Assembly: GCA_964418645.1 (NCBI GenBank)
Contig: CAYQME010000017.1
Span: 1 to 41,719, forward strand
DNA: 41,719 nucleotides
Origin: JAADHG01 sp964418645
GTDB lineage: Bacteria; Bacteroidota; Bacteroidia; Flavobacteriales; Flavobacteriaceae
Direction: 5' to 3'
The notes beneath the pieces are model-generated. The model was given only the letters and a program-made list of their open reading frames with translations. It was not told the origin of the DNA and ran no database searches. The translations under genes and the position numbers were made by a program. Shown piece after piece: positions 27,161 to 36,578 of this stretch; position 1 is the first letter of the stretch, and each line of letters begins with the position of its first letter.

Positions 27161-28051
27161 ATGAATTTAAAAAGTTTTATAGTAGCCATAGTATGTGTTT
27201 TTACTGTTACCATTTCATTTGCTCAAGCAAATATCTTAAATGCTAAGAGCCCAGAGGAAATTGGTGTAAAGACAGATGCGCAAATATTAATGGATAACGA
27301 TAAACCATTAGAGTATGGTTATGTTGATGACAGAGACATATTGTATTCTACAATGGTTTGGGAAAAAGTAGTGCTTGACGAGCGTATTAATTTTCCTTTA
27401 TATTATCCTGTGGATACCAATAACATTGGCAGCGACAGACGTTCTTTGTTTGATGTACTAATGAAAAGTGTAAAAGAAGGAGATATCGAGAACATTTATG
27501 ATGATTCTTATTTTACAACAAAACGTACATTGAAGGATATTGAAGCTTCAATGGTATTAGTTGATACTACCGAGCTAGGTATAGAACAATTTAATGCTGG
27601 TGAAGAATTATCTCCTGAGTACATTGAAAGAACTGAAATTACTGCAGCTCATGTTGTGGAATATCATATTAAAGGGATGTATTATTTTGATAAGCGATTA
27701 GGCGAATTAAGATATCGTATTCTTGGAATAGCTCCTGTAGTACCAGACGTAAACTTTTTAAATGATGACGAACCAGACCTAGTGCCTTTATTTTGGGTAT
27801 TTTATCCAGATGCAAGAGAAGTATTGCATAAAGCCAAAGCATTTAATGGTAAAAATAGTGCCATACCTTTATCTTTTGATCATCTCTTAAATTCTAGACG
27901 TTTTAATGGCTATATTTTTAGAGAAGAAAATGTGCAAGGCGACAGATCTATAAGCGAATATATTACTGATAATGCTTTGATGCAACTTTTAGAATCAGAC
28001 AGAGTAAAAGAAAAAATTCGAGATTTCGAACAAGATATGTGGAGCTACTAA
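27161..28051 (+). CDS. gldN: Type IX secretion ring protein GldN
   Basis: A 296-residue periplasmic protein with a cleavable signal peptide (SFIVAIVCVFTVTISFAQA). It pairs with the lipoprotein GldK in the type IX secretion ring. Recognisable segments include the early VDDRDILYSTMVWEKVVLDE and LVPLFWVFYPDAREVL around residue 205. It is the last gene of the gld operon and is closed by a strong hairpin 20-50 bases after the stop. Confidence 0.96.
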   Translation: MNLKSFIVAIVCVFTVTISFAQANILNAKSPEEIGVKTDAQILMDNDKPLEYGYVDDRDILYSTMVWEKVVLDERINFPLYYPVDTNNIGSDRRSLFDVLMKSVKEGDIENIYDDSYFTTKRTLKDIEASMVLVDTTELGIEQFNAGEELSPEYIERTEITAAHVVEYHIKGMYYFDKRLGELRYRILGIAPVVPDVNFLNDDEPDLVPLFWVFYPDAREVLHKAKAFNGKNSAIPLSFDHLLNSRRFNGYIFREENVQGDRSISEYITDNALMQLLESDRVKEKIRDFEQDMWSY

Positions 28052-28070
28052 GGTAGTGTAAACAATAATT

Positions 28071-28103
28071 AAAAACGCTCACAAATTTTGTGAGCGTTTT
28101 TTT
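28071..28103 (+). terminator. Terminator of the gldK-L-M-N operon
   Basis: A long stem AACGCTCACAAA / TTTTGTGAGCGTT followed by a T-run. It ends the gld transcript before the FAD oxidoreductase gene. Confidence 0.87.
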
Positions 28104-28133
28104 ATTTCATTTTTTTACCATTAAGTTTGTGAA

Positions 28134-29174
28134 ATGATTAAAGTAGATTATTTAATAGTAGGCTCAGGTCTTGCAGGGATTCTTTTTTGTGAAGTTCTAA
28201 AGCAACATGGTAAGACGTTTGTTGTTGTCGATAATAATTCCCAGAAATCTTCAACAGTTGCAGGAGGCTTATACAACCCTGTAATTTTAAAACGCTTTAC
28301 AAAAGTTTGGAGAGCTAAAGAACAGCTTAAATTAGCATTACCAATGTATCAGGAATTGGAGAAAACTTTAGATGTTAAGTTAAATTTTCAAGTGCCTATT
28401 TATCGCGTATTTGCATCAGTTGAAGAACAAAATAATTGGTTTGCTGCCTGCGATAAGCCTAACTTATCAGAGTTCTTATCAACTACTTTAATTCAAAATA
28501 CAAACAAAGCTATAGTATGTAATTATGGTTTTGGAGAAGTGCTTCAAACAGGACGCATACGTACTTCAGCATTGGTTTCAAAATATAAAGATCAGTTAGA
28601 AAATAAAGAAGCATTGATAAAAGAAACATTTGATTACGATAGCCTTCAATTAGAAAAGAATATCATTTATAAAACTATTAAAGCGAAGCAAATTATTTTT
28701 GCTGAAGGTTTTGGATTGCAACAAAATCCGTTTTTCAAGTATTTACCGCTTAAACCAACAAAAGGAGAGCTATTAACCATTTATGCGCCAGAATTAAAGA
28801 TAGATTATATTTTAAAATCGAGTGTTTTTGTAATGCCATTCGGAGACGATTTATATTTAGTGGGTGCCACTTACGAATGGGAAGATTTAACTAACATCAC
28901 TACTAAAAAGGCGAAAGAAGAACTTTTAAACAAGTTAAAAACAGTTTTAAAATGCGAGTTTAAAGTTATAAATCAAGTGGCAGGAATACGTCCAACAGTA
29001 AAAGACCGAAGACCCTTGGTAGGACAACATCCAGAGCATAATAATGTATACGTGTTGAATGGCTTAGGAACAAGAGGCGTAATGATTGCACCTTATGTAG
29101 CTCACCAATTATATAACTATATTGAGAATGAATTTCCCTTAAATACGGAGATTGATATTAAACGATTTAAGTAG
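28134..29174 (+). CDS. FAD-dependent oxidoreductase (DAO family)
   Basis: A 346-residue flavoprotein. The N-terminal dinucleotide fold is VDYLIVGSGLAGILFCEVL, and the later segment GGLYNPVILKRFTKVWRA and the C-terminal NGLGTRGVMIAPYVA fit the D-amino-acid/glycine-oxidase (DAO) family. The substrate is not predictable. It follows the gldN terminator on the same strand and seems to be a separate gene. Confidence 0.85.
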   Translation: MIKVDYLIVGSGLAGILFCEVLKQHGKTFVVVDNNSQKSSTVAGGLYNPVILKRFTKVWRAKEQLKLALPMYQELEKTLDVKLNFQVPIYRVFASVEEQNNWFAACDKPNLSEFLSTTLIQNTNKAIVCNYGFGEVLQTGRIRTSALVSKYKDQLENKEALIKETFDYDSLQLEKNIIYKTIKAKQIIFAEGFGLQQNPFFKYLPLKPTKGELLTIYAPELKIDYILKSSVFVMPFGDDLYLVGATYEWEDLTNITTKKAKEELLNKLKTVLKCEFKVINQVAGIRPTVKDRRPLVGQHPEHNNVYVLNGLGTRGVMIAPYVAHQLYNYIENEFPLNTEIDIKRFK

Positions 29175-29188
29175 TTTAATAAGTGTGT

Positions 29189-29572
29189 TTATTTTTTACC
29201 TAAAGATTTGTCGTAATTCATAAAAATATTAATCCAAATATTACGAGAAAGCCTTAATATAACAGGCAAAAAAACAATCATGGTAATTATAATAGTTATG
29301 AAAGAAGTCGTTCTGCTTAAACCTAAAAAATAATATGAGATTACAAAAGCAGCCACAGCAAATGCAATACCCACAGGATAGCTTACATACATGGATCCGT
29401 AAAAAAATGAAGGTTCAATGTTATATTTTGTGTTACAGTTTGAACACCGCTCATGCATTTTTAAGGTATCAGAAAGTATATAGGCGTTTTTGTTAAGATA
29501 CATACTCTCTTGATGACATTTTGGGCAGACTCCTGTTACGATACTATATAGTTTATTTCCTTTTTTTAGCAT
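29189..29572 (-). CDS. DUF983 membrane protein
   Basis: A 127-residue protein with an N-terminal zinc-ribbon-like module, C16-x2-C19 (CPKC) and C43-x2-C46 (CSNC), followed by two membrane segments (about residues 63-84 and 88-108). This matches the DUF983 family, of unknown function. It is read divergently from the ABC-F gene and convergently to the FAD oxidoreductase gene. Confidence 0.85.
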   Translation of the reverse strand: MLKKGNKLYSIVTGVCPKCHQESMYLNKNAYILSDTLKMHERCSNCNTKYNIEPSFFYGSMYVSYPVGIAFAVAAFVISYYFLGLSRTTSFITIIITMIVFLPVILRLSRNIWINIFMNYDKSLGKK

Positions 29573-29651
29573 GTGTAATTGTATTATTTTAGCGCTTTAA
29601 TTACAAAACTAACCTTTTAATAGGTTACGTAAAGTATCATTTGTAACATAT

Positions 29652-31565
29652 ATGCTTAATATACATAAGGTTTCCATTTCGTTTCAGGGCGATTATTTAT
29701 TTGAAGACATTACCTTTAAGTTAGGAAGTGGTGATCGTATAGGTTTGATTGGAAAAAATGGAGCAGGAAAATCTACATTGCTTAAAATTTTGGCAGGTGA
29801 GGCTGAAACAACTTCAGGTCAAATAGCCGAAGAAAAAGATTTAAAGATTGGATTTTTAAAGCAAGATATCGATTTTGCTTTTGGAAGAACAATACTTGAA
29901 GAATCGTATGAAGCGTTTACCGAAATAAAAGCACTAGAAGCTAAAATAGAATCTATAAATACACAACTTGAAGAACGTACAGATTATGAAAGCGAGGGCT
30001 ATCATCAATTAATGATAGATCTTAATGATATTCAACATCAATATGAAATCTTAGGAGGCTATAATTACAAAGGCGAAACCGAAAAGGTATTGCAGGGTTT
30101 AGGATTTAATCGTGAAGATTTTAATAAGTTAACTGATACTTTTTCTGGAGGTTGGCGTATGCGTATTGAGTTGGCTAAGTTATTACTTCAACATAACGAT
30201 GTCTTGTTATTGGATGAGCCTACAAATCATTTGGATATTGAAGCCATTATTTGGCTAGAAACCTTTTTAAAGAATTATTCAGGAGCCATTGTAATTGTAT
30301 CACATGATAAGATGTTTTTAGACAATGTTACTAACAGAACCATTGAAATTTCATTAGGACGCATTTATGATTACCCTAAACCGTATTCAAAATATTTGAT
30401 TTTGAGAGAAGAAATGCGAACACAACAGTTAGCATCTCAAAAAAATCAGCAAAAACAAATAGAACAAACGGAGAAGTTAATAGAAAAGTTTAGAGCAAAA
30501 GCAAGTAAAGCAACAATGGCACAATCGCTTATTAAAAAACTTGATAAAATTGACCGTATTGAAGTTGACGAAGACGATAATAGTGTTATGAGTTTAACTT
30601 TTCCAGTTTCAATTACTCCGGGTAAGGTAGTTGTTGAAACTAAAAATATTGAAAAATATTATGATGATTTACAAGTACTCAATAATGTAAATCTTATGGT
30701 AGATAGAGATAGTAAGATTGCCTTTGTTGGACAAAACGGACAAGGGAAATCTACTTTGGCTAAAATTATTGTAGGTGATATTGATTTTTCTGGAAACTTA
30801 AAATTAGGACATAATGTCCAAATTGGATATTTTGCCCAGAATCAAGTAGAATATCTAGATGGGAATAAAACGGTTTTAGATACTATGATTGATGCTGCTA
30901 ACGAAAGTAACAGGAGTAAAGTTAGAGATATTTTAGGTGCTTTTTTGTTTAGAGGAGATGATGTTGATAAATACGTAAGAGTACTGTCAGGAGGAGAACG
31001 AAATCGTTTGGCATTAGCAAAATTATTATTGCAACCTTTAAATGTTTTGGTGATGGATGAGCCTACAAATCATTTAGATATCAAATCAAAAAACGTACTT
31101 AAAGAAGCCTTAAAAAAGTTTGCAGGTACGTTAATTGTAGTGTCTCATGATAGAGATTTTCTTAAAGGCTTAACTAATAAAGTATATGAGTTTAAAGACC
31201 AGCACATCAAAGAATATTTAGGTGACATAGATTTTTACCTAGAACAACGAAATATTGAAAATTTAAGAGATATTGAAAAAAGAAATATTGTTAAAAAACA
31301 AGTTACGAATACAGATAGTAAGCAATCCTATCAAGACCAAAAAAAATTAAAATCTCTTAATAATAGATTGAGTAAAGTGGAGTCACAAATCAACCAGCTA
31401 GAAAAAGAAATAAAAGTAATAAATGTAGAATTAGAAACCAATTATGATGTTACAGTTTCTAATCCCAATTTTTTTGATGAGTATCAAAAAAAGAAAGAGA
31501 TTTTGCAAGAACTTATGCAAGAATGGGAAAATATACATTTAGATATTGAGCAAATAGAAATGTAG
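29652..31565 (+). CDS. ABC-F family ATPase
   Basis: A 637-residue soluble protein with two ABC domains. Walker A motifs are GKNGAGKST (about 34) and GQNGQGKST (about 361); the signature motifs are FSGGWRMR and LSGGERNR; both Walker B regions read DEPTNHLDI. There are no membrane segments. Between the domains is the linker typical of ABC-F proteins, and the C-terminus is a coiled coil (about 560-635). ABC-F proteins act on ribosomes in translation; the exact subgroup (Uup-, EttA- or YheS-like) is unsettled. Confidence 0.92.
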   Translation: MLNIHKVSISFQGDYLFEDITFKLGSGDRIGLIGKNGAGKSTLLKILAGEAETTSGQIAEEKDLKIGFLKQDIDFAFGRTILEESYEAFTEIKALEAKIESINTQLEERTDYESEGYHQLMIDLNDIQHQYEILGGYNYKGETEKVLQGLGFNREDFNKLTDTFSGGWRMRIELAKLLLQHNDVLLLDEPTNHLDIEAIIWLETFLKNYSGAIVIVSHDKMFLDNVTNRTIEISLGRIYDYPKPYSKYLILREEMRTQQLASQKNQQKQIEQTEKLIEKFRAKASKATMAQSLIKKLDKIDRIEVDEDDNSVMSLTFPVSITPGKVVVETKNIEKYYDDLQVLNNVNLMVDRDSKIAFVGQNGQGKSTLAKIIVGDIDFSGNLKLGHNVQIGYFAQNQVEYLDGNKTVLDTMIDAANESNRSKVRDILGAFLFRGDDVDKYVRVLSGGERNRLALAKLLLQPLNVLVMDEPTNHLDIKSKNVLKEALKKFAGTLIVVSHDRDFLKGLTNKVYEFKDQHIKEYLGDIDFYLEQRNIENLRDIEKRNIVKKQVTNTDSKQSYQDQKKLKSLNNRLSKVESQINQLEKEIKVINVELETNYDVTVSNPNFFDEYQKKKEILQELMQEWENIHLDIEQIEM

Positions 31566-31668
31566 TTTTATTCCTACTTAATTGCCTTTCATCGAATAAA
31601 ATTGGTAGTTTGTCTAATTAATTCTATATTCGTGTCAGATTATTGCCCCTCAATTAAAATCTACTATT

Positions 31669-32571
31669 ATGAAAAACTTAAAAACGACATTATTGTTATG
31701 TTTTATTTCTGTGCTAGCGTTCGGTAATGTTTCTACAAAAGAAAAAGACGCTTTAATAGCTATTTGCAATGCAACTAATGGTGATAATTGGACTGTAACT
31801 TGGAATACTGATGCGCCAATTAGTACTTGGCATGGTGTTATTGTTCAGAATGATAAAGTAATAGCACTGGATTTAAGTTTCAATAACCTAGAGGGACATC
31901 TACCTATAGAATTAGGAGATCTTGTTAATTTACAATCCTTAAATTTATTTCGAAATAAATTATCAGGAACAGTTCCTTCTACAATTGGAAATTTAAAACA
32001 ATTAAAATCACTAAACATAGCTTTTAATACCTTAAATGGCGAATTACCAAATAGTATTGGAAATTTATATGCGCTCGTTAATTTAGAGTTATTTATGAAC
32101 CGTATTGAAGGGAGTATCCCTTCTACAATTGGAAACCTTGTAAAACTAGAGAAGTTAGAGTTGTTTAGTAATAATTTATCCGGAGCCATTCCATTAGAAA
32201 TAGGATCCCTTGATAGCTTAAAAGAATTGTCATTAAGCAGTAATAATTTATCCGGAGCTATTCCAAAGTCTATTAAAAACTTAACACATTTAGAAAAATT
32301 AAGCCTTTTTGATAACAGTTTATTTGGTGCTGTACCTTCAAGTTTAGGTAGTTTAACAAACTTAGAAGAGATTTTACTTTCAGATAATATGTTTTACGGA
32401 AATGTACCTACAAGTTTAGTAAATCTAACTCATTTAAAAGTTTTAATGCTTAACAATAATGACCTTAAAGGAGATTTTGCAAGTTTAGCAAAAAAGATTC
32501 CTAGTATGATACAATTTGAATATGTAAACTTAAATGAAAAGAAAAATTCAGCTTTAGTTGATACAGACTAA
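31669..32571 (+). CDS. Secreted leucine-rich-repeat protein (plant-type LRR)
   Basis: A 300-residue protein with a signal peptide (LKTTLLLCFISVLAFG), a cap region (ALIAICNATNGDNWTVTWN) and about eight repeats of 24 residues with the plant-like form LxxLxxLxLxxNxLxGxIPxxIGNL. The same cap and repeats occur in many Bacteroidota surface proteins. Two repeats are nearly identical at DNA level (about 32167-32190 and 32239-32262), showing recent repeat duplication. No type IX C-terminal sorting domain is visible. The role is unknown; surface or periplasmic binding is inferred. Confidence 0.83.
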   Translation: MKNLKTTLLLCFISVLAFGNVSTKEKDALIAICNATNGDNWTVTWNTDAPISTWHGVIVQNDKVIALDLSFNNLEGHLPIELGDLVNLQSLNLFRNKLSGTVPSTIGNLKQLKSLNIAFNTLNGELPNSIGNLYALVNLELFMNRIEGSIPSTIGNLVKLEKLELFSNNLSGAIPLEIGSLDSLKELSLSSNNLSGAIPKSIKNLTHLEKLSLFDNSLFGAVPSSLGSLTNLEEILLSDNMFYGNVPTSLVNLTHLKVLMLNNNDLKGDFASLAKKIPSMIQFEYVNLNEKKNSALVDTD

Positions 32572-32598
32572 ATATTTATTTTATATTTTTTTGATTGA

Positions 32599-32631
32599 AA
32601 AGCTGCTTTATATATGAAGCAGCTTTTTTTT
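32599..32631 (+). terminator. Terminator after the LRR gene
   Basis: Stem AGCTGCTT / AAGCAGCT with an eight-base loop and a T-run, located 28 bases after the LRR stop. Confidence 0.85.
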
Positions 32632-32641
32632 AATTTTATAC

Positions 32642-32671
32642 TTGCTATAAATAAAAACCGTTGTATATTTG
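32642..32671 (+). promoter_or_regulatory. Promoter of the initiator tRNA gene
   Basis: TTG at 32642-32644 and a perfect TATATTTG at 32664-32671, 19 bases apart, an exact fit to the Bacteroidota housekeeping promoter. The tRNA starts 12 bases downstream. Confidence 0.75.
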
Positions 32672-32682
32672 CAATCCTATAT

Positions 32683-32759
<77 letters not shown>

Positions 32760-32776
32760 TGAAAAGTCCTTTAAAA

Positions 32777-32809
32777 ACAACGGTTTAGTTTTCTCTAAAC
32801 CGTTTTTTT
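32777..32809 (+). terminator. Terminator after tRNA-fMet, inside the element
   Basis: Stem AACGGTTTAG / CTAAACCGTT with a six-base loop and seven T. It ends tRNA transcription and runs up to the first codon of the integrase remnant. Confidence 0.87.
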
Positions 32810-34129
32810 ATGCCTAGCTTAAATGAATTACTTGCAATTAAACATCAAAATGAATACGAAAGTGCATACGATTTGCTGATGAAAAGAAATTTTTATAGCC
32901 CAAAAATATATTCTGCCAAAGGGGATTTAAAAAAGCGCTGGTACGTTTATTTTTCTTTCCGAGACCCTAAGAGCGGTAAATTAAAAAGATTTACTCCAGT
33001 GTATGGAAAAGCCAACACCTATAAAACAAAAGAAGAAAGATTAGAAGTTTTAGTAGTTTATAGAAAAACACTACTAAAATTACTTAAGCAAGGTTTTAAC
33101 ACATATTCTGACAATGTAGAATTATATTAAAAGTTAAATTCTAAAGAAATTACAATAGATTCTTCAAAAAAAGACCTTAAGGACGGTATCTTAAACATTA
33201 TTGATAAAGAACCATCAATGACTTTGAAAGAAGCTTTTGATTTTGGTTTGAAATTAAAAGATAAGCTAATTTAATCCAACCACAAAAAGAAGCTACGAAA
33301 ATAGAGTTAAATTGTTTTTAAAATGGGCAAATGAAACCTATCCAGAGTTGAAAAGTATAAAAGCTTTAAATAAAAAAATAGTCACTGGTTTTTTAAATGC
33401 TATTCTAGACAAAACAAGTCCACGTAATCGAAATAATTACAGAACAGATTTAAGTAGTATTATGCAAGTATTGGAAGACAATGATATCATAGATGTAAAC
33501 TTCGTAAAAAAGATTCCTGTGTTGAAAGCTATTCCAGAAAGAAATAAAACATATACCCAAGAAGTCCAGGAAGATATTTTTAATTATTTAGAAAAGAAAG
33601 ATCCTATATTATTACTTTATATAAAGTTTATATCCTATAACTTTTTACGACCTATTGAGGTATCTAGACTAAAAGTAGGAGATATTAATATAAAGAACAA
33701 AACTAATTCAATTTAAAGCCAAGAATAGCTCTTTAAAAACAAAGATAATTCCTGAAATATTATGGAGTGACTTACCTGATCTGTCAAAATTTAAAAAGGA
33801 TGCAATCTTGTTTACACCAGAACAAATGGGAGGCGTTTGGGACACTTTAGTAGATAATAGAAGAAGACTATTTTACCAAACGATTTAAAAGGGTTGTAAA
33901 AGACCATTTCAATTTAGGAACCGATTATGGTTTGTATAGTTTTAGGCACACTTATATAACAAAACTATAGAGAGCCTTAATGAGAGATTCATCGCCATTT
34001 GCTGCTAAGAGTGAACTAATGGTGATAACAGGGCATACATCAATGACAGCTTTAGAAAAATATTTACGAGATATAGATGCAGAATTACCAGCTGATTATT
34101 CTGCACTGTTAAAGAAAATAAATGAGTAA
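32810..34129 (+). pseudogene. Broken tyrosine-recombinase integrase
   Basis: Read through its lesions this is one phage-type integrase of about 435 residues. The N-terminal arm (GDLKKRWYVYFSFRDPKSGK, then YKTKEERLEVL) runs to a stop at 33128-33130, resumes in frame to about 33270, shifts by one base near 33270, continues as the core-binding part (NPTTKRSYENRVKLFLKWAN) and the first catalytic block (RPIEVSRLKVGDI, Arg of box I), shifts near 33705 and near 33862, and ends with YSFRHTY, ITGHTSMTALEKYLRDIDAE (box II and the catalytic Tyr region) after another stop at 33968-33970. The three frameshifts are all +1. It cannot make a working enzyme. The last eight bases overlap the next gene. Confidence 0.9.
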
Positions 34130-34523
34130 CAGATCTTTAGAAAAATTTTATAATAATTTGATTCCTAATTTATGGGAAGAAGTCTTATTTTATATTCCAG
34201 ATAATTGTATTCCCGAAGAGGTTATAGACAAGTTTGATAATATTGAAATTCAGAAAATTTTTAATAAGATATGGGTAGTAGATTATCGAATTGCCCCAAT
34301 AGTTTATGGAAAAGGCAGAGATAATAAAAAAGCATTTTTTAAAGGTTCTACATTAAGCAAAAACATCTGTAGTTTATTAGAAAAGAAGAGTAATGTAAAA
34401 TCACAAGAGTTTAATTATGTTTTAGAAAAATATTTTGTACAAGTTGAATGTTTATTTTATATAACAAACTGGATGAACATGAACCTTAATCAAATGATTT
34501 CTATTGATGATGCTCTTATTTAA
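34122..34523 (+). CDS. Small cargo protein of unknown function
   Basis: An intact 133-residue frame whose ATG overlaps the integrase stop (ATGAGTAA), as if once translated together with it. The protein is charged, rich in Asn, Lys and aromatic residues, and has no signal peptide or membrane segment. I recognise no domain. Overlap with integrase genes is common for small excision or accessory factors, but this one shows no clear helix-turn-helix. Confidence 0.5.
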   Translation: MSNRSLEKFYNNLIPNLWEEVLFYIPDNCIPEEVIDKFDNIEIQKIFNKIWVVDYRIAPIVYGKGRDNKKAFFKGSTLSKNICSLLEKKSNVKSQEFNYVLEKYFVQVECLFYITNWMNMNLNQMISIDDALI

Positions 34524-34618
34524 TACTCTTTGCCCAATTTTTTATATTGCATGTTACCTATAGTTTTTTTGATATTATTTTGTCTTTTGAAAGATAACTT
34601 GACTCATTTTATATCGGC

Positions 34619-35485
34619 TTATGGAACTTTATGACCTTGACTTTCTGCTAAAAGTGTAAACCAATCTTCCAATTCTAATTGAATATCTAACGATTTATTA
34701 GCTTTTTTAATTCGTTCTTTATTCGTTGTTCCAATAACCGGAGAAACGTTTGCAGGATGTTTTAATATCCAACTTAAAAGAATCACATCCTCAGAAATAT
34801 TATATTTTTCTGATAATGTTTTTAGAACTTTTTTTATTCTTGAAGTTTGCACATTGTCTTCTTTAAAAACATTTCCTAATGGACTCCAAGACATTGGTTG
34901 AATGCTATCTAGTAACATTTGGTCTAAAGTTCCATCTTGCATTACATTATGTTGCGTAAGGGAAAACTCAATTTGATTTACTGAAACTTTAATTTTATCA
35001 GAAATTAAATTAACTTGAGATGGAGTAAAATTTGATACTCCAAACTGGATAATCTTTCCGCTTTCTTGTAAATGAGTAATTGCTTCAGCAATTTCATTTG
35101 GGTACATTAACGGACTTGGTCTATGTAATAAAAAAGTATCTAAATAATCTGTTTTTAGGTTTTTTAAAGATTCTTCCGCACTCCAAATAATATAATCTTT
35201 TGAATAATTATAGTGTTTAGTATTGTTGTTACGAGTCTCTCCAATATATTGAATTCCACATTTAGAAATGAGCTGAATTTCTTCTCTTTTAATTTCACTC
35301 TCTTCTAATGCTTTTCCAAAACCTCTTTCAGTTGTATAATCACCATAAATATCTGCATGGTCAAAAGTTGAATTGCCGTTTTCCACGCAAAACTCAATCA
35401 TTTCGCTTTGGTCTTTGGAAGATAATTGCTTTCCCCAATTTCCCCACGTCATACAACCAATAATTATTTTTGATTTATTTTCCAT
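34619..35485 (-). CDS. Aldo/keto reductase (YdhF-like)
   Basis: A 288-residue NADPH-dependent reductase with a TIM-barrel fold. The catalytic tetrad is in place: D42 and Y47 (FDHADIYG), K75 (ISKCG) and H121 (FLLHRPS). The NADP-binding end is also present (SPVIGTTNKERI). The overall sequence is close to the YdhF group, whose substrates are unclear. It lies 34 bases downstream of the chimeric gene on the same strand, within the integrated element, and appears intact. Confidence 0.9.
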   Translation of the reverse strand: MENKSKIIIGCMTWGNWGKQLSSKDQSEMIEFCVENGNSTFDHADIYGDYTTERGFGKALEESEIKREEIQLISKCGIQYIGETRNNNTKHYNYSKDYIIWSAEESLKNLKTDYLDTFLLHRPSPLMYPNEIAEAITHLQESGKIIQFGVSNFTPSQVNLISDKIKVSVNQIEFSLTQHNVMQDGTLDQMLLDSIQPMSWSPLGNVFKEDNVQTSRIKKVLKTLSEKYNISEDVILLSWILKHPANVSPVIGTTNKERIKKANKSLDIQLELEDWFTLLAESQGHKVP

Positions 35486-35519
35486 ATTTATTTTTGTTCA
35501 GTTAGTTTCTTTGTTATGC

Positions 35520-36293
35520 CTAGTTTTTATCAATAAACTTTAATTTTATTAAAAACGATTCTATTTCGGAATCTACTTTATCTTTTACTTTTTTATCTGG
35601 CTTTGGCCATCCATCATCAGGCTGACCTACTGGTGTAAAAAGATGACCTACACCATCATAAATATATAAATACGAATCATTGTTATAACTAAGCATATTT
35701 TTATGAAATAACTTGGACTGATAAGCTGGAGTAACAGAATCATCTCTACCAACTAATATTATTGATGGAGGCATATTTTCTCTTGTAAATTTACCAATCT
35801 CTCTAATTGGTTGTATAACACCAGTTTCGTTATTAACATGCATAATTACAACAAGCAAAGTATTTTCTTTTACGGAATCCCTCAATTCATCCATTGAAAT
35901 GAGAGCGTTTTCATCAACATCTAAAAAGGTTACTTCATACCCTTTTGTTTCTAAATATTCACAAGTTGATAAAACTGCTTTGTGTTCAGTTTTTGCCGTT
36001 ATAATATGATTGCCTTTGTTTGGATTAGCTTCAGTATACCCTTTAATTGCTAGATTTATTGATTCTGTAGCACCAGATGTAAAGATTATTTCTTTGCTAT
36101 GACAATTAAGAATATCCGAAACTTGAGTTCTAGCTTTTTCAACAGCTTCTTTAGCTTTTTTACCAAAACTGTGATTACTAGAAGCATTTCCATAATATTC
36201 AGTAAAGTATGGTAGCATTTCATCAACTACTCTTGGATCAACTTTTGTTGATGCTGCTGAGTAAAGATATTTTATGTTAGTTAAGTTATTCAA
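35520..36293 (-). pseudogene. Chimera: cysteine desulfurase N-terminus fused to alpha/beta-hydrolase C-terminus
   Basis: An open frame of 257 residues made of two unrelated halves. Residues 1 to about 168 follow NifS/IscS desulfurases: VDPRVVDEMLPYF, FTSGATESINLAIKGY, H104 (KTEHKAV) and N155 (VNNETGVIQPIREIGK). The PLP-binding lysine and the active-site cysteine would lie further on and are absent. From about residue 170 the sequence becomes the last part of an alpha/beta hydrolase: PPSIILVGRDDSVTP with the acid residue and YIYDGVGHLFTP with the catalytic His, but no nucleophile serine. The join, at about 35775-35795, keeps the frame. Neither activity is likely. I call it a pseudogene by function, although the frame is open. 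Confidence 0.8.
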
Positions 36294-36430
36294 GTAGGGT
36301 TAGTCTTTATTTTTTAAAATATAAGCTAAAGATATTACTAAATTCCAAATGGTAAAACTAAAAAAAGGATTCATTTTAGACACCCATTTTAAAAACAATA
36401 TCATAACATATTGAAGATAAGACCTTAAGT
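36294..36430. other. Gene-free end of the integrated element
   Basis: AT-rich sequence upstream of the chimeric gene and left of attR. No open frame, hairpin or clear TAnnTTTG promoter was seen; it presumably holds the promoter of the chimera-AKR pair. Confidence 0.4.
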
Positions 36431-36462
36431 GTCGCTGGTTCGAGTCCAGCTCCCGCTACAAA
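36431..36462 (+). repeat. attR: right copy of the 32-bp tRNA-fMet 3' end
   Basis: Identical over 32 bases to the tRNA 3' end at 32728-32759. The sequence to its left (GACCTTAAGT) does not continue the tRNA, so it is a fragment, not a second tRNA gene. Confidence 0.92.
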
Positions 36463-36495
36463 GAAAGCCTCTTGAGAAATCAAGAGGTTTTTTTC
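36463..36495 (+). terminator. Probable original terminator of the tRNA-fMet gene
   Basis: Stem CCTCTTGA / TCAAGAGG with a GAAA loop and a T-run, a few bases right of attR. Before integration it would have followed the tRNA directly. Confidence 0.85.
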
Positions 36496-36578
36496 ATATT
36501 CTTAATACACATAAATACAGTAATGTAAAACTAGCGTTTTGAATATATAGGAATGATTGTTAACTTGTCACCAATTCT

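Larger units (their letters stand above)
32760..36462. mobile_element. Small decayed integrative element in tRNA-fMet
   Basis: About 3.7 kb between two perfect copies of a 32-bp tRNA 3' end. Just inside the left copy is a tyrosine integrase ruined by stops and frameshifts, then an unknown small gene, an aldo/keto reductase and a chimeric desulfurase/hydrolase gene. The hairpin found just right of attR (36468-36495) is probably the tRNA's original terminator, and the one right of attL (32779-32809) a replacement carried by the element. With its integrase dead the element should be fixed unless helped by another integrase. Confidence 0.85.

Noticed and set aside
36431..36462. Second tRNA gene
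   Set aside because: Only the T arm and the 3' acceptor strand are present; there is no D arm, anticodon arm or 5' acceptor strand to the left. It is the attR copy.
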